From NCBI GenBank assembly GCA_016699815.1, contig CP065012.1, positions 992,001-1,056,000 of the forward strand: a stretch of DNA of 64,000 bases, given 5' to 3'. Position 1 is the stretch's first letter. Every line of letters begins with the position of its first letter. The notes below the pieces were generated by a model. It saw only the letters and a list, made by a program, of their open reading frames with translations, ran no database searches and was not told the origin of the DNA. Of this stretch, positions 6,933 through 17,767 are shown piece after piece. This stretch comes from Chitinophagaceae bacterium. GTDB lineage: Bacteria; Bacteroidota; Bacteroidia; Chitinophagales; Chitinophagaceae. A program made the position numbers and the translations under genes.

Positions 6933-8792
6933 TTAGGCAATTGATTTTCCTTTCATTGCCGAAGATATGGCATTGTCCATTATGCGCTCTGCATAGGGCC
7001 TGCTTATATTGTTCAGTTCTTCAATTTTTGTATGTACCAGATTTTTATCGTTTAAGGAAAGTGATAGCTGTAGCGCCTGCATGGCTGCTGCTGTATTTTT
7101 TAATTCAAGCGCCGTAAGCTGGGCAATATTTTTTTGTAAAAACCTTTCGGTGGTTTGCAATAGTTGCTCGCCCTCTGTTTTGGCTTCTGCAAGCGCCCGG
7201 TTGGCAATATCTTCTTTAGCATGGGTAATGGAATCGAGGAGCATTTTTTCTACTTCGGCATCGGTAATGCCATACTGCGGCTTTATTTCTACAAATTGCT
7301 CCACCTGGCTACGCAGTTCTTTTGCGGCAACATTTAAAATACCATCGGCATTAATGGTAAAACTAATTTCCACTTTTGCAAGGCCGGCGGGCATTCCGGG
7401 TATTCCTTTTAAATTAAATTCTGCAAGCTTTCGGTTGTCCTGCACCAGGTCTCTTTCTCCCTGGTAAACGCTGATGCGCATATTGCTTTGCCCGTCAATT
7501 TGCGTTGTATATTGCCTCGATGCTTTGGAGGGGGTTTTTGAATTTCGGGGAATCAATACATCCATTAATCCGCCTGCAGTTTCAATGCCCAGGCTAAGCG
7601 GTGTAATATCCAGCAACAAAATATCCTGGTTGTTTCCCGCCAAAATATCGGCCTGTATTGCTGCGCCAAGAGAAACCACTTCATCGGGATTTAGGCTGTC
7701 GTTCACTGCTTTGCCAAAAAAATCACTTACCGATTTTTTTACCATCGGTACCCTTGTGGCACCGCCTACCATTACCACAGCATCAATATTTTCTTTAACG
7801 ATACCTGCATCTTTTAATGCATTGCTGCAAGATGTAATGGTTTTGTCAATTAATGGTTGAATTAATGCTTCAAACTCATTTTTGGTAATAGATAAATTGA
7901 GGTTTTGAAATGCAGCAGTAAAATTATTTGCCTTTGATAAATGTTTTTTTGCTTCCTGTGCTTTTAAGCGTAGTTGCTGGCTGGTAGTATTGCCCTGTGC
8001 TTTAGGGTTGCCCTTAAAAATGTTTTTTTGTTTCCAAAATTCAACAATGGCCATATCCATATCATCGCCTCCGAGGTAAGTATTGCCATTTGTGCTCAGT
8101 ACATCAAATACGCCATCGGCAATACGCAATATTGATACATCAAATGTGCCGCCGCCCAAATCATATACAGCAATAACTTTTTCTTCTTCTTTATTTAAAC
8201 CAATACCATATGCAAGGCTTGCTGCTGTTGGTTCGTTAATAATCCTTAGTACATCGAGGCCGGCAAGCTTCCCGGCATCCCTTGTACCGTTTCTCTGGGC
8301 ATCGTTAAAATAAGCAGGCACGGTAATTACCGCCCTGGTTACCGGCGTTTTTAAAATATGCTCGGCCCTTTGCTTTAATTCTTTTAAAATAAAAGAAGAG
8401 AGTTCTATAGGGGAATAAAATTTTTCGGCAACCTGCACTTTCACCAGGTTTTCGGTATTATCATCTATTATTTTATAACTATAAAAACCCGATTTGTTTT
8501 TTAAATCGTTATAACTTTTGCCCATTAATCGCTTTGCCGAAAAAATAGTTTGCTGCGGCGCTGTAATTAAATACTGAAGTGCTGCTTCGCCTACAGTAAC
8601 ATTTCCTATTTCGTCAAAATAAATAACGCTTGGCACCAGTGAACTGCCATCGTGCTCTTTTAAAGCAACGGCTTTTTTGCTTTCGGGGTGAATGATGGAT
8701 ACCAGGCTGTTGGTAGTGCCTAAATCAATACCCACAATTATTTCTTCTTGCTGCAGGCTGCCGGTTGCAATATTTATAGGAATTTTTGCCAT
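6933..8792 (-). CDS. hscA: Hsp70-family chaperone HscA
   Basis: A 619-residue Hsp70 with the nucleotide-binding domain at about 18-385: phosphate loop 1 GIDLGTTNS (21-29), AVITVPAYFNDAQR, VYDLGGGTFDVSIL and the VGGATRVP loop. It continues with the substrate-binding domain (LLDITPLSLGIE, then MRISVYQGER) and a short helical lid. The extended N terminus before GIDLG and the overall length (Escherichia coli HscA has 616) match HscA, the partner of HscB and IscU in iron-sulfur cluster assembly, rather than DnaK with its longer lid. No other isc genes are in view. I start at the ATG at 8792, where MAKIP begins; an upstream in-frame TTG is unlikely. A good -7 element lies 12 bases before the ATG. 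Confidence 0.85.
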   Translation of the reverse strand: MAKIPINIATGSLQQEEIIVGIDLGTTNSLVSIIHPESKKAVALKEHDGSSLVPSVIYFDEIGNVTVGEAALQYLITAPQQTIFSAKRLMGKSYNDLKNKSGFYSYKIIDDNTENLVKVQVAEKFYSPIELSSFILKELKQRAEHILKTPVTRAVITVPAYFNDAQRNGTRDAGKLAGLDVLRIINEPTAASLAYGIGLNKEEEKVIAVYDLGGGTFDVSILRIADGVFDVLSTNGNTYLGGDDMDMAIVEFWKQKNIFKGNPKAQGNTTSQQLRLKAQEAKKHLSKANNFTAAFQNLNLSITKNEFEALIQPLIDKTITSCSNALKDAGIVKENIDAVVMVGGATRVPMVKKSVSDFFGKAVNDSLNPDEVVSLGAAIQADILAGNNQDILLLDITPLSLGIETAGGLMDVLIPRNSKTPSKASRQYTTQIDGQSNMRISVYQGERDLVQDNRKLAEFNLKGIPGMPAGLAKVEISFTINADGILNVAAKELRSQVEQFVEIKPQYGITDAEVEKMLLDSITHAKEDIANRALAEAKTEGEQLLQTTERFLQKNIAQLTALELKNTAAAMQALQLSLSLNDKNLVHTKIEELNNISRPYAERIMDNAISSAMKGKSIA

Positions 8793-8804
8793 GATTATTT
8801 TTTG

Positions 8805-8812
8805 CAAAAGTA
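8805..8812 (-). promoter_or_regulatory. -7 element of the hscA promoter
   Basis: The minus strand reads TACTTTTG, a perfect TAnnTTTG box, 12 bases before the hscA ATG. It is next to the porU terminator, so hscA has a separate promoter. Confidence 0.55.
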
Positions 8813-8817
8813 AAACT

Positions 8818-8850
8818 AAAAAAGGCTGCCCGGTAATGGAGCAGCCTTTT
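8818..8850 (-). terminator. terminator of porU
   Basis: AAAAGGCTGC pairs with GCAGCCTTTT around an 11-nt loop. The T run continues on the minus strand after the stem. It lies between the porU stop and the hscA promoter. Confidence 0.85.
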
Positions 8851-8870
8851 CGTTTTTCGAATTAAGAAAT

Positions 8871-11800
8871 TTAACGCAGCAAATACATTTTGCCGTATCC
8901 TTTATTAAAATATTTATCGGTACTGTTTACGCCTTCGCTAATAACATCTCCATTACTGTTGGTTCCGCCATACTTATCTAATTTTTTTCCATTGAGGTTG
9001 GTAATTACCCTGTAGAGGTACACGCCATTGGCCAGTTTTTGGCCATACATATCGGTACCGTCCCATTTGTAATCGGTAATGTTATTTCCTACATGAACAG
9101 AGCCTAACTCATCTTTGGTAATTTCCTTTACTACTTTACCAGTAATGGTTAAGATTTGGATGCGCAGGTTTTGCGGCACCTGGCTTCCGGTAATTGTAAA
9201 TACAAATGCCGTAGAAGTGGTAAACGGATTGGGATAGTTGAGCAGGTTTGAAATCATGGGCTTGTTGATTACATTAAACAATACCCTGTAGTTTAAATAG
9301 CCTGCCTGGTTACCATTTACATCTTTGCCGGAAACCATCAATTCGTATTCACCATCATCGGGGAAATATGGCCTGAACTCAATGCTGGCCGTATTTTCGC
9401 CGGAGGACAAATCGGCCGGGATAAATTGCATGGTATCGCCAAAATTGTAGTTATGCAGGGTTTGATCGGGGTACCTTACCTGCAATTTAATTAAGGAAGT
9501 ATCCTGCAATGCAAGAAAACGGCTTTCGTCTTTTAATTTTATAAGTACATTTGGCTTGCTGGAAACAATATCCCGGTTAAGAATATGCACCGCATCAAAA
9601 GTTACATCCAGTAAAGGATTAAATTTATCTGCACTTACCAATAAATCGGCATACAATACATTATTATAATGCAATTGTTCGGGCTGGTCCTGGTTGGGGT
9701 TCACATCCAATGCAACTGTATTAATTCCGCTAAGCGTCCGGGTGTCAATTAAGGCCCTTATAATTGCCGTATCGTTGGGTTGCAGTGGTTTTAATTTGGG
9801 AACCGAAATAATATGTGTTCCATTGGCCTCATCTATAACTTTTAAATCTACTTTAATGCTATCGGAAAAAGCCACCTGGCTAATGTTTTTAAAAGCCACT
9901 TCAAAAGGAACCTGTTCGCCCTGAGTAACGCTATCGGTCATATTGAAAAATAAATTAGTTGCCACAGCTCCTTCCGGTACAGGCAAATAATTTAGCCTCC
10001 AGTAATCCAGTTCATAAGGCGTACCTTTTAAGCTGTCGTATTGTTCCATTTGCAGTTTCACATAAGGATACTGGTTTGCATCTATTGACGAAATATCTAC
10101 ATGCTTGCTGGAACTATCGAGGTTCATGATTACTGTTTCGTTTCCTGAATTGGTGATACCGATAATTTTATATCGGATAGAATCTTTGGTAGGCGATTCT
10201 TTTGGTGCACCTCCCCAGTGAAAATATTTCCATTCATTTGCCGGTCCAAATACAGGTGAAGTTATCAATCCGTTTACCCTGGTAATAGTTAATGGCAAGG
10301 TAGCCGTAATAATTTGCGTAGCCGATAAGCCAATTTGCTGATAGGTAGCTGCCGGGCTATTTTTGGTAAATTTAAAAATAAATGGCTTGTTGGATGTAAA
10401 CTGATCGAGCATGGAAAAGCCATAATTTTTCAACACGTGATACAACGATGAATCCGTTGACCCAAATGTAGTAGCATCTGTTGCCCATACCGGGGCAAAC
10501 TGGTTGGTAACAGTACTATTTAGCAAAAGGTTGTACATTATGATGATGGAATTTGCCGGCATGGCATTAATAAACCTCACCACTTTTCTACGATCGGTTG
10601 CGCTGTTAAAAGGAAACTGAAACTGGTTAAACCTTGGCGCCGGAGCTGAGCTTTCGTACAAGCCTGTGCCATTTTGCAAAGCGTTTTTCCTTACCGTGCC
10701 GGTTATACCATCCAACACAACCAACTGCAAAGTATTAAAACTATTTCCCCAGTCGCTTACCGGGTATACACCCATTGTTATAAAGGTAAACGGATCGGTA
10801 TTGGGCGGATAGTTACCGGTAGAAATATTCAACTCGGTATTATTAAAGTCAAACTCCAGTTTCCTGGCATCATTTAAATAAATATTGCTATATGCGCTTT
10901 TTAATTTTTGAAAATAATGTGCCTGGTTAAAACCCGGGCTGCTGTTTTGCAGGTATGTAAAAGAAAAACTGTTCCAAATATAATTGCCGGAACCGGTAGG
11001 TACAGTTGCCACTCTCCAATAATAAACTGTACTATCAATAAATGTTATGTTGGATGGGTTAAACTCCACAATACCACCGCTACCACTTGCATTATATGTT
11101 TTTTTGAAGGCAGAATTAAATAATTCCGTAGTATCAATTTCCATTACATAGTCCCTCATTTGGCCTAAAGGGTTTGCTGTATTGGCCACATAAGTAATAT
11201 TTTGCTGGTTAACGATGGAATAGTTGTAAGGGGATGTTGGTCTTAACTCATCTTCAAAAATGTAAAAATCTTTGGTTACTGTATTGTTTGTTTCGCAAAG
11301 TTCATCTACCCTTCCCGTATAATCAAGCGATACTATAACCTGGTTTAACCCTTTATCGGTAGTAGGTGCAATAATGATGGGAAATTTTAAAGAATCCAAA
11401 TAACGGGTACCCGGAACCAGGCTGTCGTACAAATTTTGAATGGTACCGGAGGGTAATTTTCTTTTTACACTTACCCTTATGGAATCGCCGGTTGCCCTGC
11501 CGATATTCATCATTTTTACATCTATTTCAAAACTTACATCTGCAACAGAAATAATTGCTGGCTTGGTTTTGATGAGGCTGTCTTCCACTACATAATCGGG
11601 TTTGTTGAAATTATTTATTTTAAGTGCAGGGTCGCCATGCAATGATATTTCTTCAAGGTGTACACGGGTTAAAAAATCGTTGCCCGGGGAATAGAGGCCG
11701 TTGATAACATTATCCAACTGCTTACCTACGCTGATTCCATACATGTTTTTAGAAAAATTACGGTAAAAAGCCCTGTTATAAAAATCAAGAAATGGCGGCA

Positions 11801-13946
11801 CGCCAAAATGGGTATCAGCCAAAAAGGCAATGCTTCCCCTTTCGGGTGTTAATACATATTTTTCTGATAAAGTAAAATTAGCGCCAGACAAACGTAAAGG
11901 ATCGAATGTATAAAAGTTACCGGCATTACAACCGCTTGCATGAAAGAAAGGGTATTTTCCGGGGTTGTGGTAATTTTCCGGCGTACTTAAATTAAATTCA
12001 AAAGTAGTTGCAGATGAGTGTCCAAAATATCCAATATAGCTCAGGCCCTGGTCAAACAATTCCAAAATACGCAAGCTATTGGCTTCCTGTATTACACTGC
12101 TGCTGGTTTTAGTAAATGTTTCTACATGACCACCAAAAAGTGTGTCTTCAACAATAACTTCGTAATTATACATATACTGTGAGAACAAATTGTTTTCGGA
12201 GCTGTCTTTACCCCCAACAACATGCAACACGTTTTTCATCCAGGCTTTATCATTAATATAACAGGATGGTAATCGTTGCGCTGTTTCATACTCTTCCATT
12301 TTTTGCAGGTAAGTATGTACCTCGCCACCGTTAATGGCGGCTAAGCGCCCAATGGGCACAACAGGCGCCGTGGTTCCCGGAGGGCAGGTAAGCAGGATAT
12401 CTGAAGCAGGCCATCCAAAAGTAGGCACAAGGTCTATGAGTGGGAGCCTGGGGTCACTGTCTAAATTTTGAGAACGATAATCGTAATAAGAAACGCCACG
12501 GCCAATGATAAAAATATATTGTGGCTTAATTTGAAATTGCTGTTCACTATATAAAATAAAATTTCTCAGGCCATCGGGATGGTTTTTGATACCATAACCA
12601 AACTGGTCGGTAATTTCATTAATATCATAAATTTTTGAATTAAAGCCGCCGCCGTTTGCAGAAGCCCGGTAAGCACGGTATTGTTCTACATAATTATTTC
12701 CGCTACCATCGTTAAACAAAAGGCTGCTGGAAATAATTGCGTAATCGCCCTGCTGATCAATATTATTATAATTTACAAAATTTCGTGTATTTGCCTGGTT
12801 CACGTTATAAATATTATTGGCATCCTGGCTCACCAAAATAAACTTTCTAACCGGTTCTGCAGAAGCTGGTAATGCAAAACGAATTTTTCCGGGAACCGAA
12901 GTAATATCGCCTACATATCTTTTACCCAAGGTGAGATCGTAAAGCACAGGCGGAATGCTGCCGTAGGTAAAATTTGATATTTGTAAATGATTGCCAGCAC
13001 CTGCTGCAGGCAATTCAAAATAAAAGTTTTTAGCAGCATTAAAGTTGTAGGTAGCCGGGTAAGTAATACCCATTGAGCCTACCACAATCCTGTCAGTAGT
13101 TGTAGCAAAAAGGTTTTGTACAAACAGGGTTGCTGTAGGATTGGTTCCCAAAAGAGACAAGGGTAAATCGGGCATCTCAATTTTTTTATAGTTAAATCCA
13201 GCTATGGGAACTTCAGTAATTACGTTTGCATTTAACCTAACCCTCACATTGCGGATATTGGGTGCATTACCGGCAATATTTGCCCACACGGTTAAGCTGT
13301 TTGGCGGCCCTGCAATATATTGGTTTAAATTAGTGAGCGATTGGGCAAGCGATCCTGCAGAAGTGATATTGGAGCTTGTCCATCCTTCACCCGGATCGAA
13401 AGATGCTGAATAAACATATTCACCTGCATCATGTGCCCATCCACGATTGAGGTTGTTGCGGAAATTCACCACAATTTTTCTCATAAAAAAAGCATCTGGT
13501 GTGGGATTTGCCGGTGTTCCATTTGCTTCATCGGTAAACCGCAGGTTATTTCCTGCTGGGTTTACGGTTAAAAAATAAGAAGCCGTATCATAAATGAGGC
13601 TGTATTTATCTGCAAGTTGAAAATCGGGGTTGCGGTATAATATCTTATCGGGTTTACCATCGTTTTTTTCTCCCCAAAATTCTATAAAGCCGCCACCGGG
13701 CAAAGCTGCGCCGGAAACAGAAGTATATAACCTTACCTGCTGCCCGTTTCTCCACAATTGAAAATGATCTGCATTAACGGCATCAAGCCCTAAACCGGCA
13801 AGTACCGATTGTGGAATTCGGGTTAAGGTATCGGCAGCCAGCTGAAACTTATAATAGGTTTTTGAATAATCAATCCAGCTATTATTCCATTGTGCAGCTA
13901 CATCAAGGCTCAATATTAATAAAAGGGCTAAAAATATTTTTTTCAT
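8871..13946 (-). CDS. porU: type IX secretion sortase PorU (C25 gingipain-like)
   Basis: A 1691-residue protein with a signal peptide (about 1-18, ending DVAAQ). A long N-terminal beta region is followed by the C25 peptidase domain (about 400-780), where His643 (YFGHSSAT) and Cys673 (ASGCNAGN) form the catalytic pair. A CARDB-like segment with TKPAIISVADVSF lies beyond. The C-terminal part (about 1600-1691) is FlgD-like (WDGTDMYGQKLANGVYLYRV). PorU cleaves the C-terminal sorting domain of type IX cargo and links cargo to lipopolysaccharide at the cell surface. It is longer than the Porphyromonas protein (about 1150) because of the extra beta modules. It starts 19 bases after porV, so the two form an operon, and several cargo proteins are encoded in this window. 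Confidence 0.93.
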   Translation of the reverse strand: MKKIFLALLLILSLDVAAQWNNSWIDYSKTYYKFQLAADTLTRIPQSVLAGLGLDAVNADHFQLWRNGQQVRLYTSVSGAALPGGGFIEFWGEKNDGKPDKILYRNPDFQLADKYSLIYDTASYFLTVNPAGNNLRFTDEANGTPANPTPDAFFMRKIVVNFRNNLNRGWAHDAGEYVYSASFDPGEGWTSSNITSAGSLAQSLTNLNQYIAGPPNSLTVWANIAGNAPNIRNVRVRLNANVITEVPIAGFNYKKIEMPDLPLSLLGTNPTATLFVQNLFATTTDRIVVGSMGITYPATYNFNAAKNFYFELPAAGAGNHLQISNFTYGSIPPVLYDLTLGKRYVGDITSVPGKIRFALPASAEPVRKFILVSQDANNIYNVNQANTRNFVNYNNIDQQGDYAIISSSLLFNDGSGNNYVEQYRAYRASANGGGFNSKIYDINEITDQFGYGIKNHPDGLRNFILYSEQQFQIKPQYIFIIGRGVSYYDYRSQNLDSDPRLPLIDLVPTFGWPASDILLTCPPGTTAPVVPIGRLAAINGGEVHTYLQKMEEYETAQRLPSCYINDKAWMKNVLHVVGGKDSSENNLFSQYMYNYEVIVEDTLFGGHVETFTKTSSSVIQEANSLRILELFDQGLSYIGYFGHSSATTFEFNLSTPENYHNPGKYPFFHASGCNAGNFYTFDPLRLSGANFTLSEKYVLTPERGSIAFLADTHFGVPPFLDFYNRAFYRNFSKNMYGISVGKQLDNVINGLYSPGNDFLTRVHLEEISLHGDPALKINNFNKPDYVVEDSLIKTKPAIISVADVSFEIDVKMMNIGRATGDSIRVSVKRKLPSGTIQNLYDSLVPGTRYLDSLKFPIIIAPTTDKGLNQVIVSLDYTGRVDELCETNNTVTKDFYIFEDELRPTSPYNYSIVNQQNITYVANTANPLGQMRDYVMEIDTTELFNSAFKKTYNASGSGGIVEFNPSNITFIDSTVYYWRVATVPTGSGNYIWNSFSFTYLQNSSPGFNQAHYFQKLKSAYSNIYLNDARKLEFDFNNTELNISTGNYPPNTDPFTFITMGVYPVSDWGNSFNTLQLVVLDGITGTVRKNALQNGTGLYESSAPAPRFNQFQFPFNSATDRRKVVRFINAMPANSIIIMYNLLLNSTVTNQFAPVWATDATTFGSTDSSLYHVLKNYGFSMLDQFTSNKPFIFKFTKNSPAATYQQIGLSATQIITATLPLTITRVNGLITSPVFGPANEWKYFHWGGAPKESPTKDSIRYKIIGITNSGNETVIMNLDSSSKHVDISSIDANQYPYVKLQMEQYDSLKGTPYELDYWRLNYLPVPEGAVATNLFFNMTDSVTQGEQVPFEVAFKNISQVAFSDSIKVDLKVIDEANGTHIISVPKLKPLQPNDTAIIRALIDTRTLSGINTVALDVNPNQDQPEQLHYNNVLYADLLVSADKFNPLLDVTFDAVHILNRDIVSSKPNVLIKLKDESRFLALQDTSLIKLQVRYPDQTLHNYNFGDTMQFIPADLSSGENTASIEFRPYFPDDGEYELMVSGKDVNGNQAGYLNYRVLFNVINKPMISNLLNYPNPFTTSTAFVFTITGSQVPQNLRIQILTITGKVVKEITKDELGSVHVGNNITDYKWDGTDMYGQKLANGVYLYRVITNLNGKKLDKYGGTNSNGDVISEGVNSTDKYFNKGYGKMYLLR

Positions 13947-13965
13947 TATTTCAGGATATTATAAG

Positions 13966-15072
13966 TTAATCTTCATGTTTTTTGGTAAGGTTAATCCTCA
14001 GCGAAACAATATGGGTGTATAATGGGTTTTGCTGATTGGCTAAATTGGTAAAAGCATAATCAACCGATACATTTTTAATTTTAAAACCTGCACCGGCGCT
14101 GGGTTGATAAATCCATACTTTCTTTTGGTTTAAAGTATCTTCATCTGCCAGTGCTTTTTGAAAGTTGGTAATACCGCCCCTAATAAAAAACACATCATTT
14201 ATAGATGCTTCCAATCCCAAATGCGGATCAATACTTACCGGGTTACTGCTGAGTATTGTATTTCTTTTACCGTCAAATGTAAGGTCAACATTTGCCTCGG
14301 CCAGTAATTTAATTTTATCGCTAATGGAGAAATTATAAGCGCCGCCCAATACCAGCCTCGGCGCAGTGAGTTCGGTGGATTTTATGGGAATATCATTTTT
14401 AGTTAAATAAAGTACTTCCTTTTCCTGCTCGGTAAATTTAAAACTCCAGGCATTAAATGTGGTGGTAATATCCCTGGCCATTAAACCAAGCCTCCATTTT
14501 TTTCTTTGAATTTGAATTCCTGCATCTAGGCCAAATCCCCAGGCGCTGGCAAAATGACCTACTTTTCTATAAATAACTTTGGCATTGGCGCCTACGCTTA
14601 TTTTTTTATCATCTTCATCTTTAATCTTTTGGGCAAATGAAAAAAGAAAAGCATAATCTGCCGATGAAAATGCCTGAACATTATTGTAATTGATGCTGCC
14701 ATCGGGCTCTACCAAAAACAAAGTATTGGGAATATCATCTACGGCAAAACGCAGTAAAGAAAAACCCAGCGTTCGTTTATTGTCCTGTACCGGAATGGCC
14801 AGCGAAGCATATTCATATTTTGCAATTCCGGAAAAATATTCGGCATGCATTAAAGCAATGTTGGGGACATCTTTTACGCCGGTAAGGCCTGCCGGGTTCC
14901 AGTATCCTGCAGAAGCATCATTTACACTGGCTACCTGGGCATTGCCCATTGCCAGGCCACGTGCCCCTGCGCCAATATTTAAAAATTCGTTGGAATACTT
15001 TCTGAACTGACTATAGCTTTTACCAGGCAGTAAAAGGCCAATAAGGAAGAAAGCAGCAAGGCTTTTTTTCAT
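13966..15072 (-). CDS. porV: type IX secretion outer-membrane protein PorV
   Basis: A 368-residue outer-membrane beta-barrel of the FadL-like PorV/LptO family. It has a signal peptide (about 1-21, ending SYSQ) and a conserved N-terminal segment: NIGAGARGLAMGNAQVAS, DASAGYWNPAGLTG. Alternating strands run to the C terminus. PorV shuttles cargo from the SprA translocon to PorU for processing, which fits its place directly upstream of porU with 19 bases between. Divergent from tyrS. Confidence 0.93.
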   Translation of the reverse strand: MKKSLAAFFLIGLLLPGKSYSQFRKYSNEFLNIGAGARGLAMGNAQVASVNDASAGYWNPAGLTGVKDVPNIALMHAEYFSGIAKYEYASLAIPVQDNKRTLGFSLLRFAVDDIPNTLFLVEPDGSINYNNVQAFSSADYAFLFSFAQKIKDEDDKKISVGANAKVIYRKVGHFASAWGFGLDAGIQIQRKKWRLGLMARDITTTFNAWSFKFTEQEKEVLYLTKNDIPIKSTELTAPRLVLGGAYNFSISDKIKLLAEANVDLTFDGKRNTILSSNPVSIDPHLGLEASINDVFFIRGGITNFQKALADEDTLNQKKVWIYQPSAGAGFKIKNVSVDYAFTNLANQQNPLYTHIVSLRINLTKKHED

Positions 15073-15336
15073 GTTTTCTTGGTTGGTAAGTTACAAGTTT
15101 GGATAATAACGCATTTATTTAAACGTAGTTTTACTAATAAAATTGTGCATTATATTTTTTCATAATATGAATAAATGGTAAATCTAATGTTTTTATCTGC
15201 CTTAAGGCATAAATATTAAAAATAGATGATTAAAGTTTTGCTTTTGCTGCTTAGGTTTCTAAAGCAAGATAAGCCAAATTAACTTCCGGCATTTGCAAAA
15301 AACTACTCATTTTTGCAATCCATTTTAAATAGTAAC

Positions 15337-16617
15337 ATGAATAAATTAATAGAAGAACTTAAATGGCGGGGTATGTTGCAGGATATAATGCCCGGAACCG
15401 AAGAACAGTTAAACAAAGGGATGACCACGGCTTATATTGGATTTGACCCAACAGCCGAAAGCCTGCATATTGGCGGCATGGTACAAATATTATTATTAGT
15501 GCATTTACAAAAAGCAGGGCACAAACCACTTGCACTTGTTGGTGGCGCTACAGGTATGGTAGGCGACCCAAGCGGTAAAAGCGCCGAAAGAAATTTATTA
15601 AGCGAAGATGTACTTCAAAAAAACCTTGCAGGCATACAAAAGCAATTAGAAAAATTTCTCAATTTTGAAAGATCCTTACCCAATGCCGCCGAAATAGTTA
15701 ATAACTATGATTGGTTTAAACCCATTGGCTTCCTTGATTTTATAAGAGATGTAGGCAAGCATATTACCGTAAATTATATGATGGCCAAAGACAGTGTAAA
15801 GAAAAGGATTGAAGGTGATAGCGGTATTTCTTTTACCGAATTTACTTATCAACTTATACAAGGCTATGATTATTATTGGCTGTATAACCATAAAAACTGC
15901 AGGCTGCAAATGGGCGGCAGCGACCAATGGGGAAATATAGTTACCGGTACAGAACTAATAAGAAGAAAAAGCGGTGGTGAAGCTTTTGGCTTTACCTCTC
16001 CGCTAATTACAAAAGCCGATGGCAGCAAATTTGGAAAATCGGAAGCCGGCAATATTTGGCTTGATGCTGAAAAAACTAGCCCTTACCAGTTTTACCAGTT
16101 TTGGGTAAATGCCAGCGATGCCGATGCAGCAACATGGATTAAAATTTTTACTTTCCTGGATAAAAAAACCATTGAAGGAATAATAGAAAAGCACAACATC
16201 AACCCCGGCGAAAGGTTATTGCAAAAAACACTGGCCAAAGAAATTACTTTATTTGTACATGGCGCAGATGAATACCAAAAAGCCATTGACACTACGGCTA
16301 AACTTTTTGCCGCTCAAAATGCCGCTGCAGAAGACATGGGTATTGATGATTTGAACAACCTGGAAGGAATTATAAAAAAAGAAATTGACAAAAATAAAAT
16401 TACCGCAGGTGTAGATGTAATAAGCCTTGTAGCCGATACGGAAATTTTTAGCAGCAGGGGCGAAGCCAGGAAAATGCTGCAAAATGGAGGACTAAGCATC
16501 AACAGGAAAAAAATTACCGATGTACAGGAGCAGATAGATAACAAATGGTTGCTGCACAACCAATACCTTTTAATTCAAAAAGGAAAAAAAAATTATTACC
16601 TCGTAAAAACCGTTTAG
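15337..16617 (+). CDS. tyrS: tyrosyl-tRNA synthetase
   Basis: A 426-residue class I synthetase. The HIGH-type motif is HIGG at 44-47 within GFDPTAESLHIGGM. The KMSKS-type loop is KFGKS at 231-235. YQLIQGYDYYWL and LQMGGSDQWGN form the tyrosine pocket. The last 60 or so residues are an S4 RNA-binding domain (EARKMLQNGGLSINRKKI). The length matches bacterial TyrRS. I start at ATG 15337, where MNKLIEEL begins; the open frame extends upstream to a TTG, but that leader is not conserved in character. TTTTTG occurs about 22 bases before the ATG and may be the -7 region. Confidence 0.96.
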   Translation: MNKLIEELKWRGMLQDIMPGTEEQLNKGMTTAYIGFDPTAESLHIGGMVQILLLVHLQKAGHKPLALVGGATGMVGDPSGKSAERNLLSEDVLQKNLAGIQKQLEKFLNFERSLPNAAEIVNNYDWFKPIGFLDFIRDVGKHITVNYMMAKDSVKKRIEGDSGISFTEFTYQLIQGYDYYWLYNHKNCRLQMGGSDQWGNIVTGTELIRRKSGGEAFGFTSPLITKADGSKFGKSEAGNIWLDAEKTSPYQFYQFWVNASDADAATWIKIFTFLDKKTIEGIIEKHNINPGERLLQKTLAKEITLFVHGADEYQKAIDTTAKLFAAQNAAAEDMGIDDLNNLEGIIKKEIDKNKITAGVDVISLVADTEIFSSRGEARKMLQNGGLSINRKKITDVQEQIDNKWLLHNQYLLIQKGKKNYYLVKTV

Positions 16618-16630
16618 CTATATTTAAAAA

Positions 16631-17527
16631 TTATTCTACCTCTACCTGTTTTTTCCGCACAGCACCTTTGCTCACTTCGGGAATAAATTTACGTTCTGCA
16701 AGGTTATAGCCATTACCTCTTTCCAGGAAATGTACTTTTAGGTTTTCGATACAAAATGGGTTGCCGTCGGGTATATCGGCAATATTGCTGTAGCCAATAT
16801 CGTAACCATCAATTACAATTACACAACCACTGCCTATGGCTTCCATTTTATTGCCTTCGGAAATAATCATACCGGTATCTTCGCCCAGGCCCACACCAAT
16901 GCAGCCGGGGTTGCACACTACGGCTTGGGCCAGCCTTCCAAACCTTCCTCTTTTTTCAAAATGAGAATCAAAAATGGCGTTGTTTACAAAACCCAGGCCG
17001 GTAGTAATTTTTACTGTTCCTTTTAAATGCGCCTTATCTGCGCTGCCTTCATAAATCATGGTATTGCTCATGGCCATGGCTCCGGCAGAAGTGCCTGCAA
17101 TAATAAAGCCTTCTTCTTTACGGTACCTTTCTTTTAAAATAGTTAAAAACTCTGTGCCGCCATCGGTTACGCTAAGCCTTAGCTGGTTGCCGCCACTAAA
17201 CATTACGGCATTACTATTACGTATCCGTTCCAGGTAGCTTTTATTTACTGTATCTTTTCGGGAGCGTATATCCATGATGCCAATATTGGTGCACCCAATT
17301 TTTCCAAATGCATTGAGGTAGTTTTTGCCTACTTCAACAGGTATGGTACTGGCAGTGGTAATTACCTCTATTCGGGCACCGGTGCCGCCAGCTTCTTCTA
17401 CAATTCGCCGGAGTATACCCAGTTCAAAAAAATTGAGATTATCCCGGTGTATTTCGCCTTTTTCCAAATCGGTGCCTTTATCTTCGGCACCACCTATAGC
17501 AACTAATTTCCCTTTTGGAGCTATCAT
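16631..17527 (-). CDS. cphB: cyanophycinase
   Basis: A 298-residue serine exopeptidase of the S51 family. The nucleophile is Ser147 in IIAGTSAGAMAMS, with VAIGGAEDKG at the N terminus and MFSGGNQLRL before it. A second half (VGLGEDTGMII, GCVIVIDG) completes the fold. It cleaves cyanophycin, a polymer of Asp-Arg dipeptides, to beta-Asp-Arg. The length is normal for CphB. It is encoded head to head with cyanophycin synthetase, so the cell appears to make and use this nitrogen store. No signal peptide is seen, so it acts in the cytoplasm. Confidence 0.9.
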   Translation of the reverse strand: MIAPKGKLVAIGGAEDKGTDLEKGEIHRDNLNFFELGILRRIVEEAGGTGARIEVITTASTIPVEVGKNYLNAFGKIGCTNIGIMDIRSRKDTVNKSYLERIRNSNAVMFSGGNQLRLSVTDGGTEFLTILKERYRKEEGFIIAGTSAGAMAMSNTMIYEGSADKAHLKGTVKITTGLGFVNNAIFDSHFEKRGRFGRLAQAVVCNPGCIGVGLGEDTGMIISEGNKMEAIGSGCVIVIDGYDIGYSNIADIPDGNPFCIENLKVHFLERGNGYNLAERKFIPEVSKGAVRKKQVEVE

Positions 17528-17767
17528 TAATACTTTTTTTGGGTTAACGCAAAAATAATGTAAAACGTATCGTAATAAACTTTAAGAGTTATTAACGTGT
17601 GTTAATTGCTGTATAAAATATTATAATACCTACCCAGCATTTTATGATATAAGCAAATTTATTTTTCCCGGTTAACTGGTTATTTGTTGTTCCCTGCAAA
17701 ACTGCCTCAACAATTATAAAAAACTTTTTCTTAACTTCCTGCTTTAAAAAATACCAAAAAAATTTTA